Of a stretch of DNA of 64,000 nt, positions 43,740 to 52,657 are shown one piece after another. A program made the translations under genes and the position numbers. The notes beneath the pieces are model-generated. The model worked only from the letters and a program-made list of their open reading frames with translations. It did not search any database and was not told the DNA's origin. The stretch is from Accumulibacter sp031732795 (GTDB taxonomy: Bacteria; Pseudomonadota; Gammaproteobacteria; Burkholderiales; Rhodocyclaceae): the NCBI GenBank assembly GCA_031732795.1, contig JAVMKC010000075.1:1-64000 (forward strand), in the 5' to 3' direction. Positions within the stretch are counted from its first letter, which is position 1. Each line of letters starts with the position of its first letter.

Positions 43740-45095
43740 ATGAATAATGTCGGTAGCAGGGTGGCCGAGACAACGGCTGCCCATTCCGCCGTTGGTTTTT
43801 GGCAAGCTTTTTCCTTCTGGTTCAAGTTGGGTTTCATCAGTTTTGGTGGTCCAGCCGGACAAATTTCCATCATGCATCAAGAATTGGTCGAAAATCGGCG
43901 CTGGATTTCCGAGCGACGATTTTTGCATGCGCTTAATTACTGCATGATCCTTCCTGGGCCGGAAGCACAGCAGTTGGCGACCTATCTCGGTTGGCTGATG
44001 CACCGGACCTGGGGAGGGATCGTTGCCGGGGCACTGTTCGTCTTGCCCTCTTTGCTGATCCTCATCGTTCTGTCCTGGGTGTATATCGCTTTCGGTGAAT
44101 TGCCTCTGGTCGCGGGACTGTTTTATGGCATCAAACCGGCCGTGGCGGCCATCGTTGCGCAGGCGGCGCAACGTATCGGTTCGCGGGCGTTGAAGAACGC
44201 TTGGCTGTGGGGCATTGCGCTGCTGTCGTTCATCGCCATTTTTGCCATTGAGGTACCGTTTCCGGCAATCGTTGTCAGCGCAGCGCTGCTTGGCTACTTG
44301 GGCGGCCGGTTTGCCCCGGACAAATTCATGATCGGAGGGGCTGCGCATCATGCCGTCTCGTCTTCAGCAAGCGCGTTGATTGACGATAATACGCCGACGC
44401 CTGAGCATGCCCGGTTCCGCTGGAGCCGGTTGTGGTTGGTGGTAGCCGCCGGTGTTGGAGCATGGTTGCTGCCGATGGGTCTGCTGGTCGCCAGCTACGG
44501 CTGGTCGCACATGCTGACACAAATGGGCTGGTTCTTCACCAAAGCGACCCTGCTGACCTTCGGCGGCGCTTACGCTGTGCTGCCGTACGTCTATCACGGC
44601 GCGGTTGGTGACCATGGCTGGCTGACGGCTTCGCAAATGATCGACGGTCTGGCCTTGGGAGAAACGACACCGGGACCATTGATGATGGTGGTGGCATTCG
44701 TCGGTTTTGTCGGGGCTTACACCCAGGCCCTGTTTGGTCCGGAAATGCGCTTTTTTGCGGGTGCGGTCGCCGCCTGTCTGGTGACATGGTTCACTTTTCT
44801 GCCATCGTTTGTCTTCATTCTGGCCGGCGGCCCACTCGTGGAAAGTACGCACGGCGATCTCGCATTTACCGCGCCGTTGACCGCTATCACCGCTGCGGTG
44901 GTTGGCGTGATCTTGAATCTGGCGCTGTTTTTTGGTTACCACATCTTTTGGCCCCAGGGGATTATCGGTCGTTTTGATGCGCTGTCGGCGTCGATCGCCC
45001 TGCTTGCTGCCGTCGCCTTGTTCCGTTTCAAGTGGAACGTCATCCACGTCATTGCGGCGTGCGCACTTTTTGGTCTGATGTTGGCGGTCTTCTGA
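43740..45095 (+). CDS. chrA: Chromate transporter, long-chain ChrA
   Basis: Inner-membrane exporter that extrudes chromate. The 451-residue protein is of the two-domain (LCHR) type: the N-half has FISFGGPAGQISIMHQELVENRRW and CMILPGPEAQQLATYLGWL, the C-half repeats the pattern in LTFGGAYAVLPYVYH and GLALGETTPGPLMMVVAFVGF. Ten or more hydrophobic segments are visible. I chose the ATG at 43740, eight bases after AAGAGGAA; an ATG at 43734 is also in frame. No chrB regulator is adjacent, so regulation is not evident. Confidence 0.93.
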   Translation: MNNVGSRVAETTAAHSAVGFWQAFSFWFKLGFISFGGPAGQISIMHQELVENRRWISERRFLHALNYCMILPGPEAQQLATYLGWLMHRTWGGIVAGALFVLPSLLILIVLSWVYIAFGELPLVAGLFYGIKPAVAAIVAQAAQRIGSRALKNAWLWGIALLSFIAIFAIEVPFPAIVVSAALLGYLGGRFAPDKFMIGGAAHHAVSSSASALIDDNTPTPEHARFRWSRLWLVVAAGVGAWLLPMGLLVASYGWSHMLTQMGWFFTKATLLTFGGAYAVLPYVYHGAVGDHGWLTASQMIDGLALGETTPGPLMMVVAFVGFVGAYTQALFGPEMRFFAGAVAACLVTWFTFLPSFVFILAGGPLVESTHGDLAFTAPLTAITAAVVGVILNLALFFGYHIFWPQGIIGRFDALSASIALLAAVALFRFKWNVIHVIAACALFGLMLAVF

Positions 45096-45442
45096 TCTGT
45101 CCGGATTCACTCGCAACGCATATTTTCTGAGGAAGCGCGGACCGCTCGCTGGCCGTGCCGGTGACCTGCTGCACTACACGAGTCATGCTGTCTTCGCCTG
45201 ATCGATGGATGAACCTTGCCATCTTGCCATGTGTCAGGAGTTGCAGTCGGTTGACCAATTGCTCAACGTTTCCATGCGCGATGAAGAACGAAAGCGCAAA
45301 CCGACGGGTAACGACATTTTTCAGAATAATTTTTATAAACATCGGAATAAAAGATTTTTGAGAAAAAAGTCTCAAGCTGGCCGATTGTTGTCCGTAGGTG
45401 GGGTAACTAGTCCCTGACACTGAATTTAACGGAGAAAGCACG
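45096..45442. other. Gap between chrA and a diguanylate cyclase gene
   Basis: A 347-base stretch with a marked AT-rich part at 45310-45375. A small inverted repeat, TTGAGA / TCTCAA around six bases, lies at 45358-45375. No c-di-GMP riboswitch consensus is visible. Open frames on both strands here have no recognisable product. The end of it holds GGAG as ribosome site of the next gene. Confidence 0.4.
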
Positions 45443-46168
45443 ATGTTCAAACATGATCAATCGACTCAGTTCCGCGCTTCAAACCGGGCATCCTCTTCGA
45501 TTCACGAACGGCATGCAGCGATATTTTCTCTGGCGGAACGTCACCCGGAAACGATGATCGACGTGCGTCCTTTACCTTGTCGCCAACCTTTGGAGCGTCC
45601 GAAATCGGCGACGGTGTTTCTCGAACTGGCCAGTGCCCAGCAACGCATCAATGAACTTGAACAAGCGTTACATGAGGCGCGGGCCGCCGCATTGACCGAC
45701 CCTTTGACAGGCGCGCTCAATCGTCGGGGTTTCGATGAAGCCTGTCGCCGTGAATCGGCTCGTGCGCGACGCAAGGGGGTTCGGATTGCTTTGGCGATGA
45801 TCGATCTCGATGATTTCAAGAAAATCAATGATGAATTCGGGCATGCCATTGGCGATGAGGCACTGATCCATCTGGTGCGTACGCTGCGCAATGCTTTACG
45901 GCCTACGGATATTCTTTGTCGATTCGGCGGTGAAGAGTTTGTCGTCTTATTGCCGGAAACTCGGCGCTGTGATGCCGCTGCGGCGATTACACGCATTCAA
46001 CGTCGTTTTTCGGCCAAAACTTTGCCGGGTACCGATATCCAGGTGACCTTCAGTGCCGGGGTCGTGGTGCAGGATTATGACGAGTCCTTGGACGACACGC
46101 TCGCGCGCGTCGACGCTGCGACGTACTCAGCCAAGCGGAATGGAAAAAATTGCGTGGTTACCGGCTGA
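45443..46168 (+). CDS. GGDEF diguanylate cyclase
   Basis: Makes cyclic di-GMP from two GTP. The 241-residue soluble protein has a non-conserved N-terminal 65 residues, a short coiled coil (LASAQQRINELEQALHEARA), then LTDPLTGALNRRGFDEA, the metal motif MIDLDDFKKIND, and the active-site RFGGEEFVVLLPE. An RPTD sequence five residues before GGEEF is a product-inhibition I-site. No sensor domain or membrane helix is seen. ATG preceded by GGAG. Appears to be a single-gene unit. Confidence 0.93.
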   Translation: MFKHDQSTQFRASNRASSSIHERHAAIFSLAERHPETMIDVRPLPCRQPLERPKSATVFLELASAQQRINELEQALHEARAAALTDPLTGALNRRGFDEACRRESARARRKGVRIALAMIDLDDFKKINDEFGHAIGDEALIHLVRTLRNALRPTDILCRFGGEEFVVLLPETRRCDAAAAITRIQRRFSAKTLPGTDIQVTFSAGVVVQDYDESLDDTLARVDAATYSAKRNGKNCVVTG

Positions 46169-46822
46169 TGAACTTCTGCAGCCGGCGCGTTGGGGTTGCG
46201 CCAGCAGAAACAACGGCGTGTCAGACGAAGCTGTTCTGCGGAAGACGCAAGGACGAGCCGCGTGCTTCAACGTGTGAGCTCCCTCGAGTGAGGGCAGCCC
46301 ATTACTGGAAATAACGCCTCCTCAACCTGCACTCAGCATCTGTAGTTCCTGGATTTCAAAGGTCTGTGGCTGAGATCGCAGCCTGCTCGCGCGCCATCCA
46401 ACGGATCAGCGAGCATCGAGAAACTCTGCCAGGATAGGACGCGTATTGCGGACTCACCGAGAGTCTGAGCACTTGGTGCGACCTCGACAAGCGGGTGCGA
46501 CGCAAGTTACGCTGCGCTCTTTGGAAACAATGGGGTCGAACGTTCTATCGGGAACGGTGCCAATGCGCGTATCGGTGTGCCAAGGGTGATACACCAACCG
46601 GTCCGCATGTGCGCCATGGTGGGTGCCGCAGATCCCCGTTCTGTCGATCATGCGCTCGTTGCGTTTCTTCGCGAGAGGGACTGTGCCGAGCCCGGCACCC
46701 CGGTAGAGATTTGCTTCACCGAGTTGCCGGATACGTGACCCTGTTCATTCGGTGGTATGGGAGTAGGAGTCCGCGAGACGTTCTCCGATCCCGATAACCC
46801 TTTTTGGAAAAGGAGTGGTGTC
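46169..46822. other. Decayed region with an intron relic
   Basis: About 650 bases between the diguanylate cyclase and the hydratase gene with no intact gene. It contains the maturase fragment listed separately at 46381-46560. A second frame from about 46523 to a TGA near 46735 stays open for some 70 codons and ends TELPDT, but has no start codon in good context. The patch looks like mobile-element debris inserted before the hydratase gene. Confidence 0.5.
46381..46560 (+). pseudogene. Relic of a group II intron reverse transcriptase/maturase
   Basis: In one frame the stretch reads SRAIQRISEH, then LPG, a TAG stop, DAYCGLTESLSTWCDLDKRVRRKLRCALWKQWG (positions about 46438-46536). The order follows the C-terminal maturase (domain X) of group II intron proteins: an RGW-type tryptophan, YF-x-L-x-E, then LD-x-x-x-RRKLR-x-x-x-WKQW. 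The stop sits where the conserved tryptophan is expected, so a TGG to TAG change fits. Both ends are lost and I see no domain V hairpin. Recognition is by motif only. Confidence 0.6.
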
Positions 46823-47668
46823 ATGGATCTCAAGGAGTGGCTCGGCCGTTGCGAAGAATCGATCGACACGTTGACCCCGACGCCATACGCGGCGATGTCG
46901 GCGACGCTCGATCGACCTGCCGACCGTCCGGCAAATGGGGTGCCGTTGCCGGCTCTGTGGCACTGGCTGTACTTTTTGCCGGTGCACCGCCAATCGGAAA
47001 TCGGCGCCGACGGCCATGCCAAACGGGGTGGCTTTCTCCCGCCGGTACCGTTGCCGCGACGGATGTGGGCGGCCAGTCAGTTCGAGTTTCATCAGCCATT
47101 GCGTATCGGTGACACCGTCAGCCGGCTGTCGACGATCGATGACATCACCGAGAAAAACGGTCGGAGCGGGCGGCTGGTTTTCGTCAAGGTCCGGCATGAT
47201 CTGCGTCGGGTTGGCGAGAGCGAACTGGCTGTGCGCGAATTTCACGAAATCGTCTATCGCGACCTCGGCGAACCGGAGATGGCCCCCCCGCCACCACGGC
47301 CGACGTACCCGGATCCGGTGTGGCGGACGCGCTGGTTGCCCGACGAGGTGCTGCTGTTCCGCTACTCGGCACTCACTTTCAATGGGCACCGCATCCATTA
47401 CGATCGCCGTTATGTCACTGAAGTGGAAGGGTATCCCGGCCTGGTGGTCCATGGCCCCTTGCTGGCGACGCTGCTGGTCGATCTGCTCCGGCACCGCTGT
47501 CCGGATGCTGAATTGACCCGTTTCGAATTCCGCGCGCTACGCCCGACCTTCGACGGCCAACCCTTTTTCGTCAACGGTACGCCGCAGCCTGACGGCAAGC
47601 AGGTCCATCTGTGGGCCGAAGACCATCAAGGTTGGCTGACGATGGACGCTACCGCCACCTTGAAGTGA
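46823..47668 (+). CDS. MaoC-like hydratase, mesaconyl-C4-CoA hydratase-type
   Basis: Hot-dog-fold enzyme of the FAS1-like dehydratase group that includes mesaconyl-C4-CoA hydratase and itaconyl-CoA hydratase. In 281 residues there are two hot-dog halves: the first with PADGHAK-like GADGHAKRGGFLPPVPLPRRMW and FHQPLRIGDTVSR, the second with LFRYSALTFNGHRIHYD and GYPGLVVHGPLLATLLVDLL, which has the catalytic Asn/His pattern of MaoC hydratases. The ATG at 46823 has GGAG upstream. No CoA transferase or CoA lyase of a citramalate/itaconate pathway lies beside it, so substrate is open. Confidence 0.8.
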   Translation: MDLKEWLGRCEESIDTLTPTPYAAMSATLDRPADRPANGVPLPALWHWLYFLPVHRQSEIGADGHAKRGGFLPPVPLPRRMWAASQFEFHQPLRIGDTVSRLSTIDDITEKNGRSGRLVFVKVRHDLRRVGESELAVREFHEIVYRDLGEPEMAPPPPRPTYPDPVWRTRWLPDEVLLFRYSALTFNGHRIHYDRRYVTEVEGYPGLVVHGPLLATLLVDLLRHRCPDAELTRFEFRALRPTFDGQPFFVNGTPQPDGKQVHLWAEDHQGWLTMDATATLK

Positions 47669-47918
47669 GAGGTAGTGAAGAAATGCTCACGGGCAGGCCG
47701 AGATGTCAGGCACGAGTGCGCGAACGACAAGACTTTCAGTGGATAGGTGAGGAGTGAGTAACGGTGCAGATTGGCCGTGCAGTAGATTTATTCGCGCCTT
47801 CTGAGTGCTTCTGTCCGCCTGGCAGTGCGCCGTTTCGTCGGGAAAGTGGAAATCCGGCCGATCCCGCGAGGTCGGCAGGGGCGTGCTAGAATCGCGCCCC
47901 GCTTTTTTCTCCGTCCCG

Positions 47919-49907
47919 ATGTCCGCTTCATTGAATCCGCAGCAACGCGCGGCGATCCGATACCTGGACGGGCCGCTGCTGGTGTTGGCCGGCGCCGGAT
48001 CAGGCAAGACCCGCGTAATTACCGAAAAAATCGTTTATCTGATCGATGACTGCGGCCTCGAACCGTGCCATATCGCGGCGATCACCTTCACCAATAAGGC
48101 GGCGCGCGAAATGCAGGAACGGGTCGGCAAATTGTTGGCCGGCAAACGAGCGAACGGGCTGACGATTTCCACTTTTCATGCGCTTGGGGTGCGCATTCTG
48201 CGCGAGGAAGCGTCCGCGCTGGGCTACAAGCCCTCTTTTTCGATTCTGGATGCTGCCGATTGTTCCGGCATTGTCGCCGAACTGGCCGGTAGTGCCGATA
48301 AGGGCGCCATCCGCCGCTTGCAGACGCAATTGTCGAACTGGAAAAACGCGCTGATTTCGCCTGATGAAGCCCGGCAACAGGCACAAACGGACGGTGAATC
48401 GTTGGCTGCCAACGTCTACGCCAGCTACGTGGCGACGTTGCGCGCGTACCAAGCGGTTGATTTCGACGATTTGATCGTTCTGCCGGTCGCGTTGTTCGAC
48501 CAGCAACCGGAGCGGCGCGAGAAATGGCAGAACCGTTTGCGTTACCTGCTGATCGATGAATACCAGGATACCAACGCCTGCCAGTACGCCCTGTTGAAAG
48601 GCTTGGCCGGCCCGCGGGCGGCGTTCACTGCCGTCGGTGACGACGACCAGGCGATCTACGGTTGGCGTGGTGCCGACATCGACAACCTGCGCCGCCTGCC
48701 GGAAGAGTATCCCCAGTTGAAAGTGATTACCCTCGAGCAGAATTACCGATCGACGGGGCGGATCCTGCAGGTGGCCAACGCGCTGATCGCCAACAATGAA
48801 AAACTGTTCGAAAAACGGTTGTGGTCAGCGTTGGGACATGGCGAGCCGATCGCCGTTACCGCCAGCAAGAGCGGCGACTCGGAAGCGGCGGCCGTGGTGA
48901 TGAAATTGCAGGCGCATCGTTTCGAACATCGTGGCGAATATCGTGATTACGCCATCCTCTACCGCGGAAATTTTCAAGCGCGGCCTTTTGAGCAGGCGTT
49001 GCGTGACCAGCGCATTCCCTATGTGTTGTCTGGAGGGCAATCGTTTTTCGACAAAGCCGAAATCAAGGACGTGCTGGCTTATCTGCGATTGCTGGCCAAT
49101 CCAGATGACGATCCGGCGTACCTTCGGGCCATCACCACGCCGAAGCGTGGCGTCGGCAGCAGCACGCTGCAGACCCTGGGCACGTACGCCGGCCGCCGTC
49201 ATCGTTCGTTGTTTGCCGCGGCGGTGGAGCAAGGTTTCGCCAGTCAGATTCCGCCGCGTCTGCTCGAACCGCTGGAACAGTTTTCTGGATTGGTCCGCCG
49301 GTTGCAGGCCAGTGCGGCGCATCAGCCAGTGAAGACGGTACTTGCCGAGTTGCTGACCGCCATCGACTACGAGGACTGGCTGCACCAGCGCGAGGAACGA
49401 CGCACGGCGCAGGCGAAATGGGCGAACCTCCAGGATTTCTGCGACTGGCTCGGCAAAAAGGGTGAGGACGAAGGCAAGTCGCTGCTCGAGCTGACGCAGA
49501 GCATCGCTTTGAGCAGCTCGCTTGACAAGAACGAGGCCGACATCGACGCGGTTCGCCTGTCGACGCTGCATGCGGCCAAGGGGCTGGAATTCAAACATGT
49601 TTTCCTGGTCGGTCTCGAAGAAGGAGTCCTGCCGCACCGCGAAGCCCAGGCCGACGGCCGTCTCGAGGAAGAGCGCCGCTTGATGTACGTCGGCATTACC
49701 CGCGCGCAACGCTCCTTGCATCTGAGCTATGCTGAGCGTCGTCAGCAGGGCCGGGAATGGATTCCCTGTCAGCCCTCGCGATTCATCGCCGAGCTGGGCG
49801 GTGAAAATTTGCGCTTTTCCGGGGGGAAACACCAGACAGCCCCCGATAAGGCCACCGCCAGCCAGCGTTTGGCGACGCTCAAGGCGATGCTGGCGGAGAA
49901 GCGCTGA
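47919..49907 (+). CDS. rep: ATP-dependent DNA helicase Rep
   Basis: Superfamily 1 helicase (3' to 5') that clears proteins ahead of replication forks. The 662 residues show the motifs in order: LNPQQRAAI, AGAGSGKTRV, FTNKAAREMQERV, STFHALGVRILREE, LIDEYQDTNACQY, GDDDQAIYGWRGAD, LEQNYRSTGRIL, STLHAAKGLEFKHVF, and YVGITRAQRSL. Length and the ending suit Rep rather than UvrD or PcrA. The ATG at 47919 starts with MSASLNPQQ, the natural family start; an upstream in-frame extension to 47805 is unlike Rep. Confidence 0.94.
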   Translation: MSASLNPQQRAAIRYLDGPLLVLAGAGSGKTRVITEKIVYLIDDCGLEPCHIAAITFTNKAAREMQERVGKLLAGKRANGLTISTFHALGVRILREEASALGYKPSFSILDAADCSGIVAELAGSADKGAIRRLQTQLSNWKNALISPDEARQQAQTDGESLAANVYASYVATLRAYQAVDFDDLIVLPVALFDQQPERREKWQNRLRYLLIDEYQDTNACQYALLKGLAGPRAAFTAVGDDDQAIYGWRGADIDNLRRLPEEYPQLKVITLEQNYRSTGRILQVANALIANNEKLFEKRLWSALGHGEPIAVTASKSGDSEAAAVVMKLQAHRFEHRGEYRDYAILYRGNFQARPFEQALRDQRIPYVLSGGQSFFDKAEIKDVLAYLRLLANPDDDPAYLRAITTPKRGVGSSTLQTLGTYAGRRHRSLFAAAVEQGFASQIPPRLLEPLEQFSGLVRRLQASAAHQPVKTVLAELLTAIDYEDWLHQREERRTAQAKWANLQDFCDWLGKKGEDEGKSLLELTQSIALSSSLDKNEADIDAVRLSTLHAAKGLEFKHVFLVGLEEGVLPHREAQADGRLEEERRLMYVGITRAQRSLHLSYAERRQQGREWIPCQPSRFIAELGGENLRFSGGKHQTAPDKATASQRLATLKAMLAEKR

Positions 49908-50065
49908 AACATCGGCATCCTCCACCGGTCACGGGATGTTACAGCAGGTTACCAAGCAACTGACATCGATCAGTCGCGTCGCTCGTTATTGCTGCAAGAC
50001 CGCAAACAAAATAATTTTCTTGCTGCGGTCGAGCGAAATCAGCCCATTTATTTCAGGAGACCACC

Positions 50066-50449
50066 ATGTTGAAGAATTTGCTTGCTATCGCCATCGCCGC
50101 CGCTTTCGGTACCGCCGCTTTCGCACAGGTGCCCGCCGCCGCGCCGGTCAAGGAAATGGCCAAAGAAGTGGGCAAAGCCGCGGTGAGTGCAGTCACCCCC
50201 GCTACTGCTCCGGTTGCTGCTCCGGTCGCCGCCGCCCCGGCAGCCAAACCGGAGACCAAAGCCGCTGACAGCACGGTACACGCCAAGCCGGCAGTGAAGA
50301 AGCATCACGTCAAGAAGCACGGCAAGTACAAGGCGAAAAGACACGGCGTCAAAAAGCACAGCGTCAAAAAAGCCGCTGCGCCGGTAGCCACAACCCCCGC
50401 TCCCGCCGTTGCCGCTACCCCGGCGGTTCCCGCGGTGTCGGGCAAGTAA
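50066..50449 (+). CDS. Secreted Ala/Pro/Lys/His-rich small protein
   Basis: A 127-residue protein with a signal peptide (cleavage after AFA, residue 20). The mature part is low-complexity: an Ala/Val/Pro-rich segment (about 21-70), a strongly basic block rich in Lys and His (HHVKKHGKYKAKRHGVKKH, about 82-105), and a second Ala/Pro-rich end. It resembles in composition the acid-shock/histone-H1-like secreted proteins, but no named family is certain. AGGAG lies nine bases before the ATG. A hairpin follows the stop. It is a stand-alone gene. Confidence 0.72.
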   Translation: MLKNLLAIAIAAAFGTAAFAQVPAAAPVKEMAKEVGKAAVSAVTPATAPVAAPVAAAPAAKPETKAADSTVHAKPAVKKHHVKKHGKYKAKRHGVKKHSVKKAAAPVATTPAPAVAATPAVPAVSGK

Positions 50450-50490
50450 AGCGCTGCCGTCGGTTCGCCGACGGTCTGCTGGCGAATGAT

Positions 50491-50517
50491 CAAAGGAGGC
50501 CCAGGCGGCCTCCTTTG
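50491..50517 (+). terminator. Hairpin after the secreted basic protein gene
   Basis: CAAAGGAGGCC pairs perfectly with GGCCTCCTTTG around a five-base loop, about 40 bases after the stop. No U-run follows, so it is either a weak terminator or a stabilising 3' hairpin. Confidence 0.55.
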
Positions 50518-50665
50518 GCGTTCATGCGATCTTCGCAGTCTGCATCGCCCGACCATGCGCCTCGAAATCGGTAAAAACTGTCCCCCACTTGTCTACCCGA
50601 TTCGCAACGATAGTTGATGGTTCATTGCCAGCAGGTTCCCAGGAATGCTGGCAGCAGCGGCTCTC

Positions 50666-51868
50666 TCAAACGACCGCGCAGTGCTCTCGCAGAAAACGCA
50701 TGGCCTGACCGAGCGTATCGTCGGCGTCGTCGAGCAGATAGGTTTCAGCGTCGCTGAAGAATTCCTGCCACAAGACGTCCAGATCGTCCTGCATCGCCAA
50801 CGGTGCGAAGTCGCGGATGAAGGCTCGCACCGGCTCGTTGCGCAATCCGTCGGTACGGCTTTGCTGGATCAACGCGCGGGCGGCTTTCCGGCTCAAGGTC
50901 GGTTTGGGCGCCACGCCGACGGCCAGACAGACGAAAACGGTCAACAACGCGCTGTCGTCGGTTTTGCCGCCGGTGACCTGACGCCATCTCGATGAGGTTG
51001 CCGCTTCCAGTGGTGCGCTGTCATCGATGTTGAAGTCGCGCAGGAAGTAAGCGGGGGCGAGATCGGTGTACAACCGGTCGAGCGGCTCGTTGCGGTCGAG
51101 CAGGCGCGGTATGTCGTGCTTTTCCAGGTGTCGCCATTCACGTTCGACACTCGGCTGCGCGGAGGGGGAAAGGCCGGCGAGCAGAGTGTGCACCCGTTGC
51201 CGGCTTTTCGTCGATACGCTTTTGCCGTGCAAGTGTTTCAACAGACCGAGAAATTCACTGCCGTTCGGTAGCAGCGGTACTGACTTGCCGCTCAAGGTGA
51301 CCAGCAGCGCGCTGCGGAGTATCGTTTCGGCGCTGGCGCCGTCCACGTCCCGTAGCGATAGTTTCGCCTGGGTGACGAAAAGTTGTGCCGTCTCGATCGC
51401 TGCTCGGTTCTCCTGCCGTTGCTTCAGAACATGCCGGTAATCGGCCAAGGTGCGTAACGACCAGTCGGCGAGGAATGCTTTTTGTGAGATGCGCGAGGTA
51501 ACCGCGCCGAGTGTCGTGTCTTCCGGCAGCGCCCACAGGCTTTTGAGCATTTCGGAGCCACCCCGGGAGTGCGACAGCAGGGTGTGATCGCGCAGCGAGC
51601 ACGCCGCGCGGTCGAGATCGCCGACGCTACTCTCCTCGAGGAACAGGCTGATCAGATTCACCAGCCGTTGGCGCGCCAATTCGATGTTCGGGCGGAGATA
51701 GGCGCTGCCGAAATGGTCGGCGATCTGGACGATGCCTTTGGGCGCGTCGTTGAAAAAGCGTTCGATCTGTTGCCGGTCGATCAATCCCTGCTGAACGCCA
51801 TGACGCAACGCCCGTTCGAAAAAAGGGCGGTCGTCGAAAACGGTGACCTGTTGCTCAGCCGGAGACAT
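50666..51868 (-). CDS. Unidentified 400-residue protein, end of J-domain operon
   Basis: Soluble, mostly helical protein of no family I recognise. It begins MSPAEQQVTVFDDRPFFERAL and contains QIERFFNDAPKGIVQIADHFG, a middle rich in Leu/Arg, and a C-terminal TYLLDDADDTLGQAMRFLREHC. No membrane helix, signal peptide or catalytic motif is obvious. It is the last of four genes on the minus strand, 27 bases after the 252-residue gene. Its only functional clue is the company of a J-domain protein, so it may be a client or partner of a chaperone. Confidence 0.75.
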   Translation of the reverse strand: MSPAEQQVTVFDDRPFFERALRHGVQQGLIDRQQIERFFNDAPKGIVQIADHFGSAYLRPNIELARQRLVNLISLFLEESSVGDLDRAACSLRDHTLLSHSRGGSEMLKSLWALPEDTTLGAVTSRISQKAFLADWSLRTLADYRHVLKQRQENRAAIETAQLFVTQAKLSLRDVDGASAETILRSALLVTLSGKSVPLLPNGSEFLGLLKHLHGKSVSTKSRQRVHTLLAGLSPSAQPSVEREWRHLEKHDIPRLLDRNEPLDRLYTDLAPAYFLRDFNIDDSAPLEAATSSRWRQVTGGKTDDSALLTVFVCLAVGVAPKPTLSRKAARALIQQSRTDGLRNEPVRAFIRDFAPLAMQDDLDVLWQEFFSDAETYLLDDADDTLGQAMRFLREHCAVV

Positions 51869-51895
51869 GACGTGCCGGTGCCTGACGTTGCCGGC

Positions 51896-52654
51896 TCAGA
51901 GTGCCGATTCGTCTTCGGAGTCGAGCGGCCGCGCGGGCGGCTCGGCCGAGGGGATGGCCGCAGACAGTTCGATGCGCCCGGCGATCAGATCGTCGAGCAG
52001 TTGGCGACGTGCATCGGCGCTGACCCGCGCGCGCAGGATCAACAGCACTTCGCGGAACAGTTCGGGAAACTGGCAACGCAACAGCCAAGTCACTTCCATC
52101 CAGTCGTGGTCACTGACTTCGCTGTGATTGAGGAACGGGCGATAGCCATCGGCATCGAATAGCGCTTCCAGGCGTTCGTCGTCGTCCATTTCCATCAATG
52201 CCTCGTCGCCTTCGCCAAAGAAGTCGAAAGTGCCGGTCCGGAAGAAATGTTCGATATTTTCGACGCGTTCCCAAAGATAGTCGGCCAGTACGTCAGTGCC
52301 GCCGTCGACCTCGCCGATTGCCGCCAGAAACTCGCCGGGATCGGCATCGGCTCTGAAAATCACTGAATTGATCATGCCGTGCAGCCGTTGATGGTTGTTT
52401 TCCCCGTAACGCCGCTCGAGAACGATGGCCCGGGCGAACTGTTCCGGCGATACCAGCAGATTGACCACCGACTCTTTCGATGAATCGTAGTCACGCAGCA
52501 CCGCCAGCAAGTCCTTGGACGGAAATTCGTCGAGGGCGACGATCAGCGCCTGATCGCCCTCGCTTTCCACCAGCGAGACCAGTGCGGCTTCCGCACCGAC
52601 GATATCGCCGGCGCGAACCAGTTTCTCGGCTTTGACGAGCGCAGGGTAAGTCAT
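51896..52654 (-). CDS. Unidentified 252-residue acidic protein in J-domain operon
   Basis: Soluble acidic protein, probably all-helical, with no recognised domain. Repeated helix-like segments start with LVKAEKLVRAGDIVGAEAAL and LLAVLRDYDSSKESV, resembling hairpin (TPR/HEAT-like) repeats by pattern only. The middle has FFGEGDEALMEMDDDERLEALF and a tryptophan-rich DHDWMEVTWLL. The C-terminus is Glu/Asp-rich. It lies three bases after the 184-residue gene and 27 bases before the last gene. Confidence 0.75.
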   Translation of the reverse strand: MTYPALVKAEKLVRAGDIVGAEAALVSLVESEGDQALIVALDEFPSKDLLAVLRDYDSSKESVVNLLVSPEQFARAIVLERRYGENNHQRLHGMINSVIFRADADPGEFLAAIGEVDGGTDVLADYLWERVENIEHFFRTGTFDFFGEGDEALMEMDDDERLEALFDADGYRPFLNHSEVSDHDWMEVTWLLRCQFPELFREVLLILRARVSADARRQLLDDLIAGRIELSAAIPSAEPPARPLDSEDESAL

Positions 52655-52657
52655 TGC

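Noticed and set aside
45049..45450. 133-codon minus-strand frame after chrA
   Set aside because: Partly antisense to chrA and the diguanylate cyclase leader; no family resemblance.
46523..46735. Open plus-strand frame of about 70 codons ending TELPDT
   Set aside because: No start codon in context; overlaps the maturase relic in another frame; could be chance in GC-rich DNA.
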